Assembly (NCBI RefSeq): GCF_002291445.1
Contig: NZ_CP014137.1
Location: 4,774,001 to 4,838,000 of the forward strand
Reading direction: 5' to 3'
DNA from: Brenneria goodwinii
GTDB lineage: Bacteria; Pseudomonadota; Gammaproteobacteria; Enterobacterales; Enterobacteriaceae
DNA length: 64,000 bases
Positions 34,733 to 44,619 of the stretch are shown here, one piece after another. The position numbers were made by a program, and so were the translations under genes. The notes beneath the pieces were generated by a model. That model searched no databases, was not told where the DNA came from, and saw only the letters and a list, made by a program, of their open reading frames with translations. Every line of letters begins with the position of its first letter. The stretch's first letter is position 1.

Positions 34733-35722
34733 ATGCAGGGTTCTGTGACAGAGTTTCTAAAACCGCGCCTGGTTGATATCGAGCAAGTGAGTTCGACGCA
34801 CGCCAAGGTGACCCTTGAGCCGTTAGAGCGGGGCTTCGGCCATACTCTTGGCAACGCACTGCGCCGTATTCTGCTTTCATCCATGCCAGGTTGCGCGGTG
34901 ACCGAGGTTGAGATTGATGGTGTACTGCATGAGTACAGCACCAAAGAAGGCGTACAGGAAGATATCCTGGAAATCCTGCTCAACCTGAAAGGGCTGGCGG
35001 TGAGAGTTCAAGGCAAAGATGAAGTTATTCTTACCCTGAATAAATCTGGCATTGGCCCTGTGACTGCAGCCGACATCGTCCATGACGGTGATGTCGAAAT
35101 CGTCAAGCCACAGCACTTGATCTGCCATCTGACCGATGAAAACGCGGCTATCAGCATGCGTATTAAAGTTCAGCGTGGCCGTGGTTATGTGCCGGCATCT
35201 GCCCGTATTCATACGGAAGAAGATGAGCGCCCGATTGGTCGCCTGTTAGTCGATGCTTGCTACAGCCCTGTAGAGCGTATTGCCTACAATGTTGAAGCAG
35301 CTCGCGTAGAACAGCGTACTGATTTGGACAAGCTGGTCATCGAAATGGAAACCAATGGCACAATCGATCCTGAAGAGGCGATTCGTCGTGCGGCAACCAT
35401 TCTGGCTGAACAACTTGAAGCTTTTGTTGACCTGCGTGATGTACGTCAACCAGAAGTTAAAGAAGAAAAACCAGAGTTCGATCCGATCTTGCTGCGCCCT
35501 GTTGACGATCTGGAATTGACTGTCCGCTCTGCTAACTGCCTCAAGGCAGAAGCTATCCACTACATCGGTGATCTGGTACAGCGTACCGAGGTTGAGCTGT
35601 TGAAAACGCCTAACCTTGGTAAAAAATCTCTTACTGAGATTAAAGATGTGCTGGCTTCACGTGGTTTGTCTCTGGGCATGCGTCTGGAAAACTGGCCACC
35701 GGCAAGCATCGCTGATGAGTAA
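34733..35722 (+). CDS. rpoA: RNA polymerase alpha subunit
   Basis: 329 residues, the E. coli length. N-terminal assembly domain (1-235), flexible linker rich in Glu/Pro (about 236-248) and C-terminal domain with Arg265 in [20 protein letters not shown], the surface used by CRP, UP elements and many activators. Confidence 0.98.
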
Positions 35723-35738
35723 CCAGATCACAGGTTAA

Positions 35739-36155
<417 letters not shown>

Positions 36156-36168
36156 TCTGCAAGCGCAT

Positions 36169-36196
36169 AAAAAAACCGGGGAAACCCGGTTTTTTT
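36169..36196 (+). terminator. Alpha operon terminator
   Basis: AAAAAAACCGGG-GAAA-CCCGGTTTTTTT, a perfect stem with a GNRA-type tetraloop and T-run. Confidence 0.93.
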
Positions 36197-36249
36197 ATGT
36201 CTGAAATACGGCTAACCTTGATGAGAGTGACACTACTTCAGAGGTTATT

Positions 36250-36621
36250 ATGTGGTTAATTGATGAATTAGTTGAACGCCATATTGCGCAAGCTCGGGAA
36301 GAGGGGGCTTTTGATAACCTCCCCGGGACTGGTCGGCCATTAGTGTTGGACGATGATAGCGCTGTACCACCGGAATTGAGAACCGCTTATCGATTATTAA
36401 AGAATGCTGGTTGTCTCCCGATGGAGTTGGAAGAGCGTAAAGAGGCATTAAAATTAGCCGATCTTCTGGAAAATATCTCCCGGCAGTCTCCTGAGTATGA
36501 ATCTGTTTCCCGCCGGTTTCGTATGATCGAGTTAAGCTTGCAACAACGCGGTATCAATACTGATTTTTTGCACAGTGAATATGCTGGTTGTTTAAAAAAA
36601 ACGTTTGGAGCGCAAGATTAA
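36250..36621 (+). CDS. yhdN: DUF1992 (DnaJ homologue subfamily C-like) protein YhdN
   Basis: 123 residues (E. coli 122). The family core ERHIAQAREEGAFDNLPGTGRPL is at residues 9-31. Cytosolic, function unknown. CAGAGG precedes the ATG. In E. coli zntR follows; here the next gene is arfA. Confidence 0.88.
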   Translation: MWLIDELVERHIAQAREEGAFDNLPGTGRPLVLDDDSAVPPELRTAYRLLKNAGCLPMELEERKEALKLADLLENISRQSPEYESVSRRFRMIELSLQQRGINTDFLHSEYAGCLKKTFGAQD

Positions 36622-36705
36622 CGTCACATATCGCCTATATTATCGGGGCGTTATCCCCTATACTCTCCCCGCTTTATTTTACTATTCTGATAATGAGAGG
36701 TAAGT

Positions 36706-36906
36706 ATGACTGTATATCGTCATAAACGAGGCAAAATTCAGGACAATGCCATCGAAGCGTTGTTATCTGACCCGCTATTTCGCCAACGAGTGGAAGTAAA
36801 CAGTAAGGGAAAAGGAAGCTATCGTAGAAAAGACAAACATGTAAAGAAGGGAAACTGGGAGGCCAGTGGCAAGCAATCAATTGATTTTTTACCACTGGCC
36901 TTTTGA
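36706..36906 (+). CDS. arfA: Alternative ribosome-rescue factor A
   Basis: 66 residues. The conserved part YRHKRGKIQDNAIEALLSDPLFRQRVEVNSKGKGSYRRKDKHV... and GNWEASGK matches E. coli ArfA, which recruits RF2 to ribosomes stalled on mRNA lacking a stop codon. The last 13 or so codons overlap a hairpin and T-run, so the main product should be made from a truncated mRNA and be rescued by tmRNA; ArfA accumulates when tmRNA fails. GAGAGG before ATG. Confidence 0.92.
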   Translation: MTVYRHKRGKIQDNAIEALLSDPLFRQRVEVNSKGKGSYRRKDKHVKKGNWEASGKQSIDFLPLAF

Positions 36907-36910
36907 TTTT
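36861..36910 (+). terminator. Intragenic hairpin/terminator inside arfA
   Basis: Arms GGCCAGTGG (36861-36869) and CCACTGGCC (36892-36900), with an inner AATCAATTGATT palindrome, followed by TTTTGATTTT that includes the arfA TGA (36904-36906). It matches the known device that makes arfA mRNA non-stop, by termination or RNase III cleavage. Confidence 0.85.
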
Positions 36911-36996
36911 CTGGGGTTCTCTGATTTCGAGATGTATTACGATGGTTTCAAAAACACTGTTGATGAATCTATCGTAATTATAATGCGAATTGTTGC

Positions 36997-37395
36997 TTAT
37001 TTTTTCAACAGGTCACGTATTTCAGTTAATAATTTCTCTTCTGCGCTGGGTTTTGGCGGCGCTGCTGGCGCATCTTCCTGTTTACGGCGTAATTTATTCA
37101 TCAATTTGATTGCCATGAAAATAGCGAACGCGACAATGATGAAATCAAAAATATTCTGAATGAAAACCCCGTAATGCATTACGACCGCAGGCACATCCCC
37201 CTGAGCAGCACGTAATACCAGGCTGAATTGTTTAAAGTCTACCCCGCCAATTAGCAGCCCTAACGGGGGCATGATGATATCCGATACCAATGAAGAAACG
37301 ATTTTCCCGAAAGCCGCGCCAATAATAACCCCGACCGCCAGATCGACTACGTTTCCGCGCATGGCAAATTCACGGAATTCTTTGATAATACTCAT
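36997..37395 (-). CDS. mscL: Large-conductance mechanosensitive channel MscL
   Basis: 132 residues (E. coli 136). Two membrane segments: VVDLAVGVIIGAAFGKIVSSLV (about 15-36, the gate) and FIIVAFAIFMAIKLMNKL (about 80-97). Homopentamer that opens at near-lytic tension to release solutes. An in-frame codon two positions upstream is possible; the ATG at 37395 gives MSIIKEFREFAMRG and has AAGGGGAG upstream. Confidence 0.96.
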   Translation of the reverse strand: MSIIKEFREFAMRGNVVDLAVGVIIGAAFGKIVSSLVSDIIMPPLGLLIGGVDFKQFSLVLRAAQGDVPAVVMHYGVFIQNIFDFIIVAFAIFMAIKLMNKLRRKQEDAPAAPPKPSAEEKLLTEIRDLLKK

Positions 37396-37490
37396 AACCA
37401 CTCCCCTTGATAAAAAGATAGATTAATTTTAACAAATAGTTCTATATTTGCCATATTCTCATATGAGGTTTAATAAATTACCTATCTTGA

Positions 37491-38867
37491 TTACAGGAAA
37501 AATGGACTTGGCTGGAATAACCGTTCTACATCAGGTACGAATTTCTTGTCTGTTAAGAACATTATTATGTGGTCGCCTTGTTCAATACGAGTATTATCAT
37601 TGGCAATAATGACGTCATCCCCACGGACAATCGCGCCGATGGTTGTTCCTGGCGGCAGTTTTATATCTTCAATCATACGTCCGACGACTTTTGATGTCCC
37701 TTCATCGCCATGAGCGATGGCCTCAATCGCTTCAGCGACCCCTCTGCGTAGCGACGATACGCTGACAATATCCGCTTTACGCACGTGGCTTAGCAATGCG
37801 GAAATGGTTGCTTGCTGCGGTGAGATAGCAACGTCAATTACGCTTCCTTGTACTAAATCTACATAGGCCCGGCGTTGGATAAGCACCATGACTTTTTTGG
37901 CCCCCATCCGTTTAGCCAGCATGGCGGACATAATGTTGGCTTCATCGTCGTTGGTGATGGCGATAAACACATCCATTTGCTCAATATGCTCTTCTGCCAG
38001 CAGCTCCTGATCCGAAGCATCACCATGAAAAACGATGGTATCCTGCAATAATTCCGCCAGTTCGGCGGCTCTTTCCGCATTATGTTCTATCAGTTTAATG
38101 CTGTAGCCTTTTTCTAACCGCTGGGCCAGTCCGGCGCCTACGTTTCCGCCGCCAACGATCATGATCCGCTTATAAGGGTTCTCCAGACGTTGCAGTTCAC
38201 TCATTACGGCGCGGATATTCTGTGAGGCAGCCACAAAAAACACTTCATCGCCGGCTTCAATGACTGTCGAGCCTTGGGGACGAATAGGGCGATCCTGGCG
38301 GAAAATAGCGGCGACGCGGGTTTCTATATGTGGCATATGTTCGCGAATAGATGACAACGCATTTCCGACCAATGGGCCGCCATAATAAGCATTGACGGCG
38401 GCAATACTCACTTTGCCCTGAGCAAAATTAACAACCTGAAGCGCGCCAGGGTATTCAATCAGCTTGTAAATATTATCGATCACCAGTTGTTCCGGAGAGA
38501 TCAAATAGTCAATGGGAACGGCTTCCGGTAGAAATAACTGATCGGCTTCGCGCATATATGCAGACGATCTGATACGCGCAATACGGTTGGGTGTATTGAA
38601 AAGCGAATAGGCTATTTGGCATGCGACCATGTTAGTTTCATCGGAGTTGGTTACCGCCACTAACATGTCCGCGTCTTCTGCTCCAGCCTCATGTAGGACT
38701 CGTGGATGGGAGGCGTAACCCGTGACCACACGGAGATCAAATTTATCCTGAAGCTGACGCAAACGAGCCGTATCGGTATCAACGACGGTGATGTCGTTAT
38801 TTTCACCCGCCAGATTTTCCGCCAGCGTACCGCCAACCTGACCAGCACCGAGAATAATAATCTTCAT
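37491..38867 (-). CDS. trkA: Trk system potassium uptake regulatory subunit TrkA
   Basis: 458 residues, the E. coli length. Two tandem RCK units, each with a nucleotide-binding Rossmann loop: ILGAGQVGGTLAENL (about 4-18) and IVGGGNVGAGLAQRL (about 235-249), each followed by a TrkA-C domain. Peripheral on the inner membrane; gates TrkH/TrkG. Follows rsmB on the same strand. Confidence 0.97.
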   Translation of the reverse strand: MKIIILGAGQVGGTLAENLAGENNDITVVDTDTARLRQLQDKFDLRVVTGYASHPRVLHEAGAEDADMLVAVTNSDETNMVACQIAYSLFNTPNRIARIRSSAYMREADQLFLPEAVPIDYLISPEQLVIDNIYKLIEYPGALQVVNFAQGKVSIAAVNAYYGGPLVGNALSSIREHMPHIETRVAAIFRQDRPIRPQGSTVIEAGDEVFFVAASQNIRAVMSELQRLENPYKRIMIVGGGNVGAGLAQRLEKGYSIKLIEHNAERAAELAELLQDTIVFHGDASDQELLAEEHIEQMDVFIAITNDDEANIMSAMLAKRMGAKKVMVLIQRRAYVDLVQGSVIDVAISPQQATISALLSHVRKADIVSVSSLRRGVAEAIEAIAHGDEGTSKVVGRMIEDIKLPPGTTIGAIVRGDDVIIANDNTRIEQGDHIIMFLTDKKFVPDVERLFQPSPFFL

Positions 38868-38918
38868 AGTTAATTTGCCGTATGTGTTATTGCCTTATGG
38901 CCCTAGACAATACTGGGT

Positions 38919-40214
38919 TTAATGTTCGGTTTTTACCAGCCTTGCATAGAAGAAACCATCACCGTCTTCCGGGCTGGGAAATTTTTGTATCCCAGGTCTT
39001 TCCTGGCTACCGGTACCAGTTAATCGGGCATCGGAATGACGCATTAAAAAGTGGTGTATTTGCTGGTGATTTTCTTCCGGCAAGATCGAACAGGTTGCAT
39101 AAACCAACGTACCGCCAGTTTTCAGGTGCGGCCAGATCGCATCAAGAATATCTTTTTGCAGTAAAGCGAGTTCGTCGATATCGCTATCGCGGCGCAGCCA
39201 TTTAATGTCTGGATGGCGCCGTACGACGCCTGTGGCGGAACACGGTGCGTCCAACAGAATACGATCAAACATTTTATCGCCACACCAGTTTTCCGGTTGA
39301 CGGCCGTCCCCTTGCTTTAGCTCGGCATCCAACTGTAGACGCTGTAAATTTTCCCTGACTCTACCCAGTCTTTCATCATCAATATCGACGGCCAGTACCT
39401 GAGCTTTGGGGGCGGCTTCAAGGATATGGGTTGTTTTACCGCCAGGCGCCGCGCATAGATCGAGAATTTGCTCGCCGTTCTGGGGAGATAACCAATGGAT
39501 GCAGCCTTGGGCTGAGGCGTCCTGTACCGTTACCCACCCTTGCGAGAAGCCGGGCAGTAGATTAACCGCGCAGGGAACAGATAACCGGATGGCGTCTGGG
39601 TAGTCGGGATGCGATACGGCTTCGATATCTTCTTGTTTTAGCAGGGATAGATATTCATCACGGCTGTGGTGCAACCGGTTAACCCGCAGCCACATCGGCG
39701 GCCGCTGGTTATTGGCTTCAATAATATTTTCCCAGTTTTCAGGGTAGGCATTTTTAATGCGTGCCAGTAACCAGCTTGGGTGCAGATAGCGTGCCGGCGT
39801 GTTCGCCGCACGTTGCAACAGTTCATCCTGCTGGCGTTGAAACTGGCGTAAAACGCCGTTAATCAACCCCTTAAGCTGAGGGCGTTTCAAGGCGACGGCC
39901 CCTTCTACTGTTTCCGCTAATGCAGCATGTGGCGGGATACGGGTATACAGCAACTGGTATATGCCAACCATAATGAGGTAGTGCAAAGTGCGCTGTTTAC
40001 CCGTTAATGGTTTTGCCATTAATTGCTGAATGCACCACTCTAACTGCGGTAATACACGTAGTACGCCAAAGCACAACTCCTGTAATAGCGCGCGATCCTT
40101 GTCAGTGATATCTCGCTGATAAGTAGGTAATAAAGTGCTGAGCGACTGTCCGTGATCCAATACTTGCCCTACCACTTTAGCGGTAATACTGCGAAGGTTA
40201 TATGAGCTTTTCAT
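38919..40214 (-). CDS. rsmB: 16S rRNA m5C967 methyltransferase RsmB
   Basis: 431 residues (E. coli 429). NusB-like RNA-binding N-terminus; SAM-binding LDLCAAPGGKTTHILE (about 249-264); motif IV cysteine in DAPCSATGVVRRHPDIKW and catalytic cysteine in YATCSILPEEN. Operon def-fmt-rsmB-trkA on the minus strand. Confidence 0.96.
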   Translation of the reverse strand: MKSSYNLRSITAKVVGQVLDHGQSLSTLLPTYQRDITDKDRALLQELCFGVLRVLPQLEWCIQQLMAKPLTGKQRTLHYLIMVGIYQLLYTRIPPHAALAETVEGAVALKRPQLKGLINGVLRQFQRQQDELLQRAANTPARYLHPSWLLARIKNAYPENWENIIEANNQRPPMWLRVNRLHHSRDEYLSLLKQEDIEAVSHPDYPDAIRLSVPCAVNLLPGFSQGWVTVQDASAQGCIHWLSPQNGEQILDLCAAPGGKTTHILEAAPKAQVLAVDIDDERLGRVRENLQRLQLDAELKQGDGRQPENWCGDKMFDRILLDAPCSATGVVRRHPDIKWLRRDSDIDELALLQKDILDAIWPHLKTGGTLVYATCSILPEENHQQIHHFLMRHSDARLTGTGSQERPGIQKFPSPEDGDGFFYARLVKTEH

Positions 40215-40276
40215 TAGTTAGCGACTACGTGATAGATAGGGTATACCGGCGAAAATCGCCGGCATGAAAACATCGT

Positions 40277-41224
40277 TTAGGCCAGAACATTACCAGAAAT
40301 AAACCACTCACGCCGGGAGTTAAGTAAATCCTGCGCCGTCATGACTTTTTTACCGGCTGGTTGTAGTTCAAGAATAGTTAATACGCCGTCAGAGGTGGCG
40401 ACCTGAATACCATTTTTGTCGGCATGTATGATGGTGCCGGGCAGCGCGTGATGAACCGTTGCGCTAACCTCGCATTTCCATACTTTAATCGGTTGTTCAT
40501 CAATGACAAAGTAGCTGACCGGCCACGGATTGAAAGCACGCACGCAGCGCTCAAGCTGCGCGGCTGGAAGCTGCCAGTTGAGACGGGCTTCTTCTTTGCT
40601 GAGCTTTTCTGCGTAGGTGGCCTGGGCCTCATCCTGAGGTTCTGCCGTTATTTGACCATCGGTAAGCCGTTCTAGCGTTTCCAATAACCCTTGGGGGCCC
40701 AATTCAGCCAGTTTGGCGTATAACGTTGCACTGGTATCCTGTAGCAGGATCGGACACTCGAGCTTATGCAACATCGCACCGGTATCAAGGCCGGCGTCCA
40801 TCTGCATGATGGTCACGCCGGTACTCCGATCGCCTGCCCACAGGGCGCGTTGGATAGGTGCGGCTCCCCGCCAGCGAGGCAGCAGCGAGCCATGCACATT
40901 AAGACAGCCGAGACGCGGCATATCCAGGACGGCCTGCGGTAAAATCAGCCCATAGGCGACAACCACCATCACGTCGGCATGGAGTGCTTTAACCATCTCT
41001 TGGCCTTCAGCTTGGCGCAGCGACTTGGGTTGATACACCGGAATTCCATGCTGTTCCGCCAGCACTTTTACCGGACTGGCGGTTAACTTTTTTCCACGCC
41101 CTGCCGGACGATCCGGCTGGGTGAATACGCCGACAATCTGATGTTGGGATGATAGCAACGCGTCAAGATGACGCGCCGCAAAATCAGGCGTTCCAGCAAA
41201 GATGATACGTAAAGAATCAGACAC
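40277..41224 (-). CDS. fmt: Methionyl-tRNA formyltransferase
   Basis: 315 residues, the E. coli length. Folate site and catalysis: NVHGSLLPRWRGAAPIQRAL (about 108-127) with SLLPRWRG, then the conserved Asp in GVTIMQMDAGLDTGAML. C-terminal OB domain binds the tRNA. Makes fMet-tRNA for initiation; its partner def is upstream. Confidence 0.97.
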   Translation of the reverse strand: MSDSLRIIFAGTPDFAARHLDALLSSQHQIVGVFTQPDRPAGRGKKLTASPVKVLAEQHGIPVYQPKSLRQAEGQEMVKALHADVMVVVAYGLILPQAVLDMPRLGCLNVHGSLLPRWRGAAPIQRALWAGDRSTGVTIMQMDAGLDTGAMLHKLECPILLQDTSATLYAKLAELGPQGLLETLERLTDGQITAEPQDEAQATYAEKLSKEEARLNWQLPAAQLERCVRAFNPWPVSYFVIDEQPIKVWKCEVSATVHHALPGTIIHADKNGIQVATSDGVLTILELQPAGKKVMTAQDLLNSRREWFISGNVLA

Positions 41225-41251
41225 GTTGTTTCCTGTCGGGAAGAGAAATGA

Positions 41252-41761
41252 TTAACCTCGGCTGTTCTGTTTCGCCAGTTTTTCCAGCTTCTGACGGATC
41301 CTCTGGCGCTTAAGCGGGGAGAGATAATCGATAAACAGTTTCCCAACCAGGTGATCCATTTCATGCTGAATACAAATGGCCAACAGGCCATCCGTTTCCA
41401 GTTCAAAGGTATTTCCTTCCCGATCCAGCGCCCGCACTTTTACACGCTCGGCACGTGGAACTAGCGCTCTTGTTTCTGGGATCGATAGACAACCTTCTTC
41501 TATGCCAGTATCGCCATCCTTCTCAAGCAGTTCGGGATTGATCAATACCAGTCTCTCATCCCGAGATTCTGAAACATCAATAACGATAATACGTTGATGT
41601 ATATCCACCTGTGTGGCGGCCAGGCCAATGCCTTCCTCTTCATACATGGTATCGAACATATCATCGACGATACGCTGAATGTCTGCATTGACTTCTTTTA
41701 CGGGCCGCGCCGTTATGCGAAGCCGCTCGTCTGGAAAATGTAATACCTGCAAAACTGACAT
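41252..41761 (-). CDS. def: Peptide deformylase
   Basis: 169 residues, the E. coli length. Motifs GIGLAATQ (about 46-53), EGCLS (about 89-93) and QHEMDH (about 132-137) bind the Fe2+ and catalyse removal of the formyl group from new proteins. It is divergent from dprA. Confidence 0.98.
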   Translation of the reverse strand: MSVLQVLHFPDERLRITARPVKEVNADIQRIVDDMFDTMYEEEGIGLAATQVDIHQRIIVIDVSESRDERLVLINPELLEKDGDTGIEEGCLSIPETRALVPRAERVKVRALDREGNTFELETDGLLAICIQHEMDHLVGKLFIDYLSPLKRQRIRQKLEKLAKQNSRG

Positions 41762-41890
41762 ATATATTTAGATCTGTATCCGAGTGATGAGAGAGTAATA
41801 GTGCTTATTCTAGACATTTCCCGCACTGATTGACAGCATCTGCAATCATATTGACGGTAGATCAGAACGCGACGGAATAAGGGATGCTCA

Positions 41891-43012
41891 ATGTTATCAA
41901 CGGAAGTTTGGCTGCGCTTAATGGGGGTAAAGCAGTTGGGGGCCAGGCGGGCCGGGAAAATAGCCAAGGAACTTATTGCCGCGCGCGGCTATGACAAGGA
42001 TCTCTTGATTTCTAGCGGTATGACTGAGGCTCAGGCGGAACAGTTCCAGCGGTGTGACGGGAAGATGTTGGAAGAAACCCAGCGTTGGCTGTCGCAGCCT
42101 GGTCATCATATGGTGAGCTGTATAGATGAGCGATACCCACTTTTACTCAGTAATATCAGCGCGTTTCCACTTTTGTTGTTTGTCGCGGGCGAGCTTTCCC
42201 TGCTTGCACAGCCGCAAATCGCTATTGTCGGCAGCCGCAATAATAGTCCGTATGGTGAGCAATGGGGGCAATTCTTTGCACAGGAGCTGGCGGTCAGCGA
42301 TCTTGTCGTCACGAGCGGGCTGGCTGTCGGAATTGACGGCATCGCGCATCGCGCCGCACTGAATGCCGGGGGAAAGACGATTGCGGTATTGGGCAGCGGA
42401 TTGGCGCATATCTATCCCCGACGTCATCAACACCTCGCTGCGCGCATCCTTGAACAGGGGGGAGCATTGGTTTCCGAATTTCCTATAGCGACGTTGCCGT
42501 TACCTACGCATTTCCCAAGACGAAACCGTATTATTAGCGGGCTGAGTCTAGGGGTTCTAGTCATCGAGGCATCTATTCGCAGCGGATCGCTGGTGACGGC
42601 GCGCTACGCATTGGAACAAGGTCGGGAGGTGTTCGCCTTACCGGGGCCGATTGGCAACCCGATGACGGAAGGAACACATTGGTTAATTCAGCAGGGAGCT
42701 TATCTTGTCGCCCATCCCAAAGATGTTGTCGAACAGTTAATAAGTGAGCTTCAATGGCTATCAACTGGGACAGATAGAATTATTTCTGCTGTAGAAGATG
42801 ATGTTGAATTGCCATTTGCCGATGTGTTGGCTAACGTAGGAGATGAGGTTACACCTGTTGACGTTGTCGCTGAACGTGCCGGCCAACCTGTGCCAGAGAT
42901 AGTGAGTAAACTATTGGAGCTGGAGTTAGCAGGATGGATCGCAGCAGTACCCGGCGGCTATGTCCGATTAAGGAGGGCAGGCCATGTTCGACGTACTCAT
43001 GTACTTGTTTGA
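41891..43012 (+). CDS. dprA: DNA processing protein DprA (Smf)
   Basis: 373 residues (E. coli 374). SAM-like N-terminus, then a Rossmann-type DprA domain with IAIVGSRNNSPYG and TSGLAVGIDGIAHRAAL (about 110-155) and a C-terminal winged helix. Loads RecA on incoming single-stranded DNA in transformable bacteria; its role in enterobacteria is unclear. Overlaps smg by 29 bases. Confidence 0.94.
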   Translation: MLSTEVWLRLMGVKQLGARRAGKIAKELIAARGYDKDLLISSGMTEAQAEQFQRCDGKMLEETQRWLSQPGHHMVSCIDERYPLLLSNISAFPLLLFVAGELSLLAQPQIAIVGSRNNSPYGEQWGQFFAQELAVSDLVVTSGLAVGIDGIAHRAALNAGGKTIAVLGSGLAHIYPRRHQHLAARILEQGGALVSEFPIATLPLPTHFPRRNRIISGLSLGVLVIEASIRSGSLVTARYALEQGREVFALPGPIGNPMTEGTHWLIQQGAYLVAHPKDVVEQLISELQWLSTGTDRIISAVEDDVELPFADVLANVGDEVTPVDVVAERAGQPVPEIVSKLLELELAGWIAAVPGGYVRLRRAGHVRRTHVLV

Positions 43013-43457
43013 AACTTATATCCACAATGAAACGGAAATGCGTGTCGATCAGGATACGTTGACTGATGACCTCACCCGTGCTGGATTTCATCGTAATGAT
43101 ATCTACAGCGCGTTGAGTTGGCTGGAAAAATTGGCTGACATACAGGAGGGGCAAAATACACCGCTCAACCTGGCCCATGATCCATTAGCAATCCGTATTT
43201 ACACGCAGGATGAAGAACAGCGTCTGGATGCCGACTGCCGTGGTTTTTTATTATTTCTCGAACAGATCCAGGTATTGAATCTGGAAACGCGTGAAATGGT
43301 GATTGATCGGGTAATGGCGCTTGAAACGCAAGAGTTTGATCTGGAAGATCTTAAATGGGTCATTCTCATGGTGCTTTTTAATGTTCCCGGGTGTGAAAAC
43401 GCGTATCAGCAAATGGAGGAACTCCTGTTTGAGGAAAATGACGGTTATGTGCAATAG
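42984..43457 (+). CDS. smg: Smg family protein (DUF494)
   Basis: 157 residues, the E. coli length. Starts MFDVLMYLFETYIHNETEMRVDQD; acidic, helical, function unknown. Its ATG lies inside the dprA end, and AAGGAGG within dprA is the ribosome site, so translation is coupled. Confidence 0.92.
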   Translation: MFDVLMYLFETYIHNETEMRVDQDTLTDDLTRAGFHRNDIYSALSWLEKLADIQEGQNTPLNLAHDPLAIRIYTQDEEQRLDADCRGFLLFLEQIQVLNLETREMVIDRVMALETQEFDLEDLKWVILMVLFNVPGCENAYQQMEELLFEENDGYVQ

Positions 43458-43479
43458 CCCGGAATGTAGTAGGTAAGGG

Positions 43480-44037
43480 ATGGCTAAGACCGTACTTTTT
43501 GCTGACAAGAAACAAGAGGTTTGCCCTGAATGTGGGTCTGTGCTGGTTATCCGATCCGGACGGCACGGGCCTTTTCTTGGTTGTTCCCGTTATCCGGAAT
43601 GTGAGTTCATTCGCCCGCTGAAGGCTCAGGCTGACGGGCATGTGGTTAAGGTGCTTGATGGACAGCTGTGTCCGCGTTGCCAATCAACGTTAGTGCTAAG
43701 GCAAGGGCGCTATGGCATGTTCATTGGGTGTGGAAACTATCCTGAATGTAATCATACGGAGGTGATTGATCGGCCGGATGAAACGGCGCTGCGTTGTCCG
43801 CAATGCCATAAAGGAACGCTGTTGCAGCGTAAATCACGCTACGGAAAAGTATTTCATGCCTGCGATCGTTATCCCGAATGTCAGTTTACGCTTAATAATA
43901 AACCGGTCGCCGGGGAGTGTCCTCACTGCCACTATCCCTTACTTATCGAGAAGAAAACGGCAAAAGGCCTTAAGCTCTTTTGTGCCAGTAAATTATGTGG
44001 AAAGCCAGTGATGGCTGAAGTTGATAATAATGAATGA
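43480..44037 (+). CDS. yrdD: Topoisomerase I C-terminal zinc-finger-like protein YrdD
   Basis: 185 residues (E. coli 180). Built of four Cys4 zinc fingers of the type found at the C-terminus of topoisomerase I: CPEC...CSRYPEC, CPRC...CGNYPEC, CPQC...CDRYPEC and a final CPHC...CASKLC. No topoisomerase catalytic domain is present. Probably binds single-stranded DNA or RNA. Overlaps tsaC by 8 bases. Confidence 0.9.
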   Translation: MAKTVLFADKKQEVCPECGSVLVIRSGRHGPFLGCSRYPECEFIRPLKAQADGHVVKVLDGQLCPRCQSTLVLRQGRYGMFIGCGNYPECNHTEVIDRPDETALRCPQCHKGTLLQRKSRYGKVFHACDRYPECQFTLNNKPVAGECPHCHYPLLIEKKTAKGLKLFCASKLCGKPVMAEVDNNE

Positions 44038-44599
44038 TATTGCAGGTGATTTACCGACTTCTATCATGCAGGCATTGCTAAACGAAGAGGTCATTGCCTA
44101 CCCCACCGAGGCTGTTTTTGGTTTGGGATGCGACCCAGACAGCGAACTCGCGGTTAAACGTCTGTTAGTTCTGAAGCAACGCCCATGGCAAAAAGGATTG
44201 ATTCTGATTGCGGCTGATTATCAGCAATTGAAGCCTTATATTGATGATAGCCTGCTGTCTGACGAGCAAAAGGAAGTGATGTTTTCTCGTTGGCCCGGAC
44301 CTGTTACCTGGGTGATCCCAGCCAGGAACACAACACCAAAGTGGCTGACGGGAAAATTTAATTCGCTGGCGGTGCGGGTCAGTGCGCATCCATTGGTGAA
44401 AAAGTTGTGCATCGGCTATGGCAAGCCTCTGGTTTCAACCAGCGCTAATTTGAGCGGACAGCCGCCTTGTCGTTCTGAGCAGGAAATCTATCAGCAGTTT
44501 GGTGATGATTTTCCCGTTTTGCGAGGGAAAGTGGGGGGAAGGGTTAATCCTTCCGAAATTAGAGATGTTTTAACCGGTGAGCTATTGCGTCAGGGTTGA
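44030..44599 (+). CDS. tsaC: Threonylcarbamoyl-AMP synthase TsaC
   Basis: 189 residues (E. coli 190), Sua5/YciO/YrdC fold. Makes threonylcarbamoyl-AMP for t6A37 in ANN-decoding tRNAs. Family text EEVIAYPTEAVFGLGCDPDSE, KQRPWQKGLILIAADYQQL and PLVSTSANLSGQPPC. The ATG at 44030 matches homologues; the one at 44021 is less likely. Confidence 0.96.
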   Translation: MNDIAGDLPTSIMQALLNEEVIAYPTEAVFGLGCDPDSELAVKRLLVLKQRPWQKGLILIAADYQQLKPYIDDSLLSDEQKEVMFSRWPGPVTWVIPARNTTPKWLTGKFNSLAVRVSAHPLVKKLCIGYGKPLVSTSANLSGQPPCRSEQEIYQQFGDDFPVLRGKVGGRVNPSEIRDVLTGELLRQG

Positions 44600-44619
44600 T
44601 GTAAAGATTGGAGAGTAGG

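Noticed and set aside
41762..41890. Search for a competence-type promoter before dprA
   Set aside because: Nothing beyond an ordinary short divergent def/dprA gap was seen.
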